Origin: Bacillota bacterium
Lineage (GTDB): Bacteria; Bacillota; Bacilli; Alicyclobacillales; Alicyclobacillaceae
Reading direction: 5' to 3'
DNA length: 6,185 bases
Assembly (NCBI GenBank): GCA_021820805.1
Contig: JAKADF010000221.1
Location: 1 to 6,185, forward strand
This document shows positions 6,185 to 6,185 of the stretch, piece by piece. A model generated the notes under the pieces. The model was not told the DNA's origin. It did not search any database and worked only from the letters and a program-made list of their open reading frames with translations. Within the stretch, counting starts at the first letter, position 1; every line of letters starts with the position of its first letter. The position numbers and the translations under genes are program-made.

Positions 6185-6185
6185 T

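Noticed and set aside
1..6185. CRISPR arrays, tRNA or rRNA genes, insertion sequences
   Set aside because: No regularly spaced repeats, no tRNA-like cloverleaf and no transposase motifs or terminal inverted repeats were seen on either strand.

Overview
The window looks like a piece of a Bacillota chromosome, most likely Bacillales or Alicyclobacillaceae-like. The reasons are strong AGGAGG-type ribosome binding sites, TTG and GTG starts, a Gram-positive secreted NlpC/P60 wall hydrolase, and proteins of types common in that group. This assignment is an inference from gene style; no marker gene is present.

Layout from left to right. (1) 3-782: the 3' part of a secreted SH3-like plus NlpC/P60 cell-wall endopeptidase, cut by the left edge, followed by a strong rho-independent terminator at 859-899. 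(2) 925-1224: the relic of a small glycine-rich membrane protein, flanked by two diverged copies of a short repeat (805-838 and 1255-1290). (3) 1300-1365: a regulatory region with a 19-bp palindrome that resembles a fatty-acid-type (FadR-like) operator, then 1366-2996: an AMP-forming acyl-CoA synthetase of the medium-chain (MACS) type, broken by one frameshift near 2500, with a hairpin after it. (4) 3058-3403: no convincing gene. (5) 3404-4066: an intact membrane-anchored protein of unknown function. (6) 4071-4626: relics only, namely a diverged repeat, the C-terminal part of a GNAT acetyltransferase, and the start of a coupled small gene. (7) 4627-5468: a SASA/SGNH carbohydrate esterase, complete apart from a frameshift near 5367. 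(8) 5458-5897: fragments of unidentified proteins. (9) 5946-6184, minus strand: the frameshifted C-terminal end of an unidentified protein running off the right edge.

The genes do not form one pathway. The recurring theme is erosion: the synthetase, the esterase and the minus-strand gene can each be restored by adding a single base, while the NlpC/P60 gene and the membrane protein at 3404 read cleanly. Either this is a decaying accessory region or the sequence carries scattered single-base deletion errors; the sequence alone cannot separate these. I see no insertion sequence, CRISPR array, tRNA or rRNA, and no clear novel system. The most specific lead is the palindrome at the acyl-CoA synthetase promoter.
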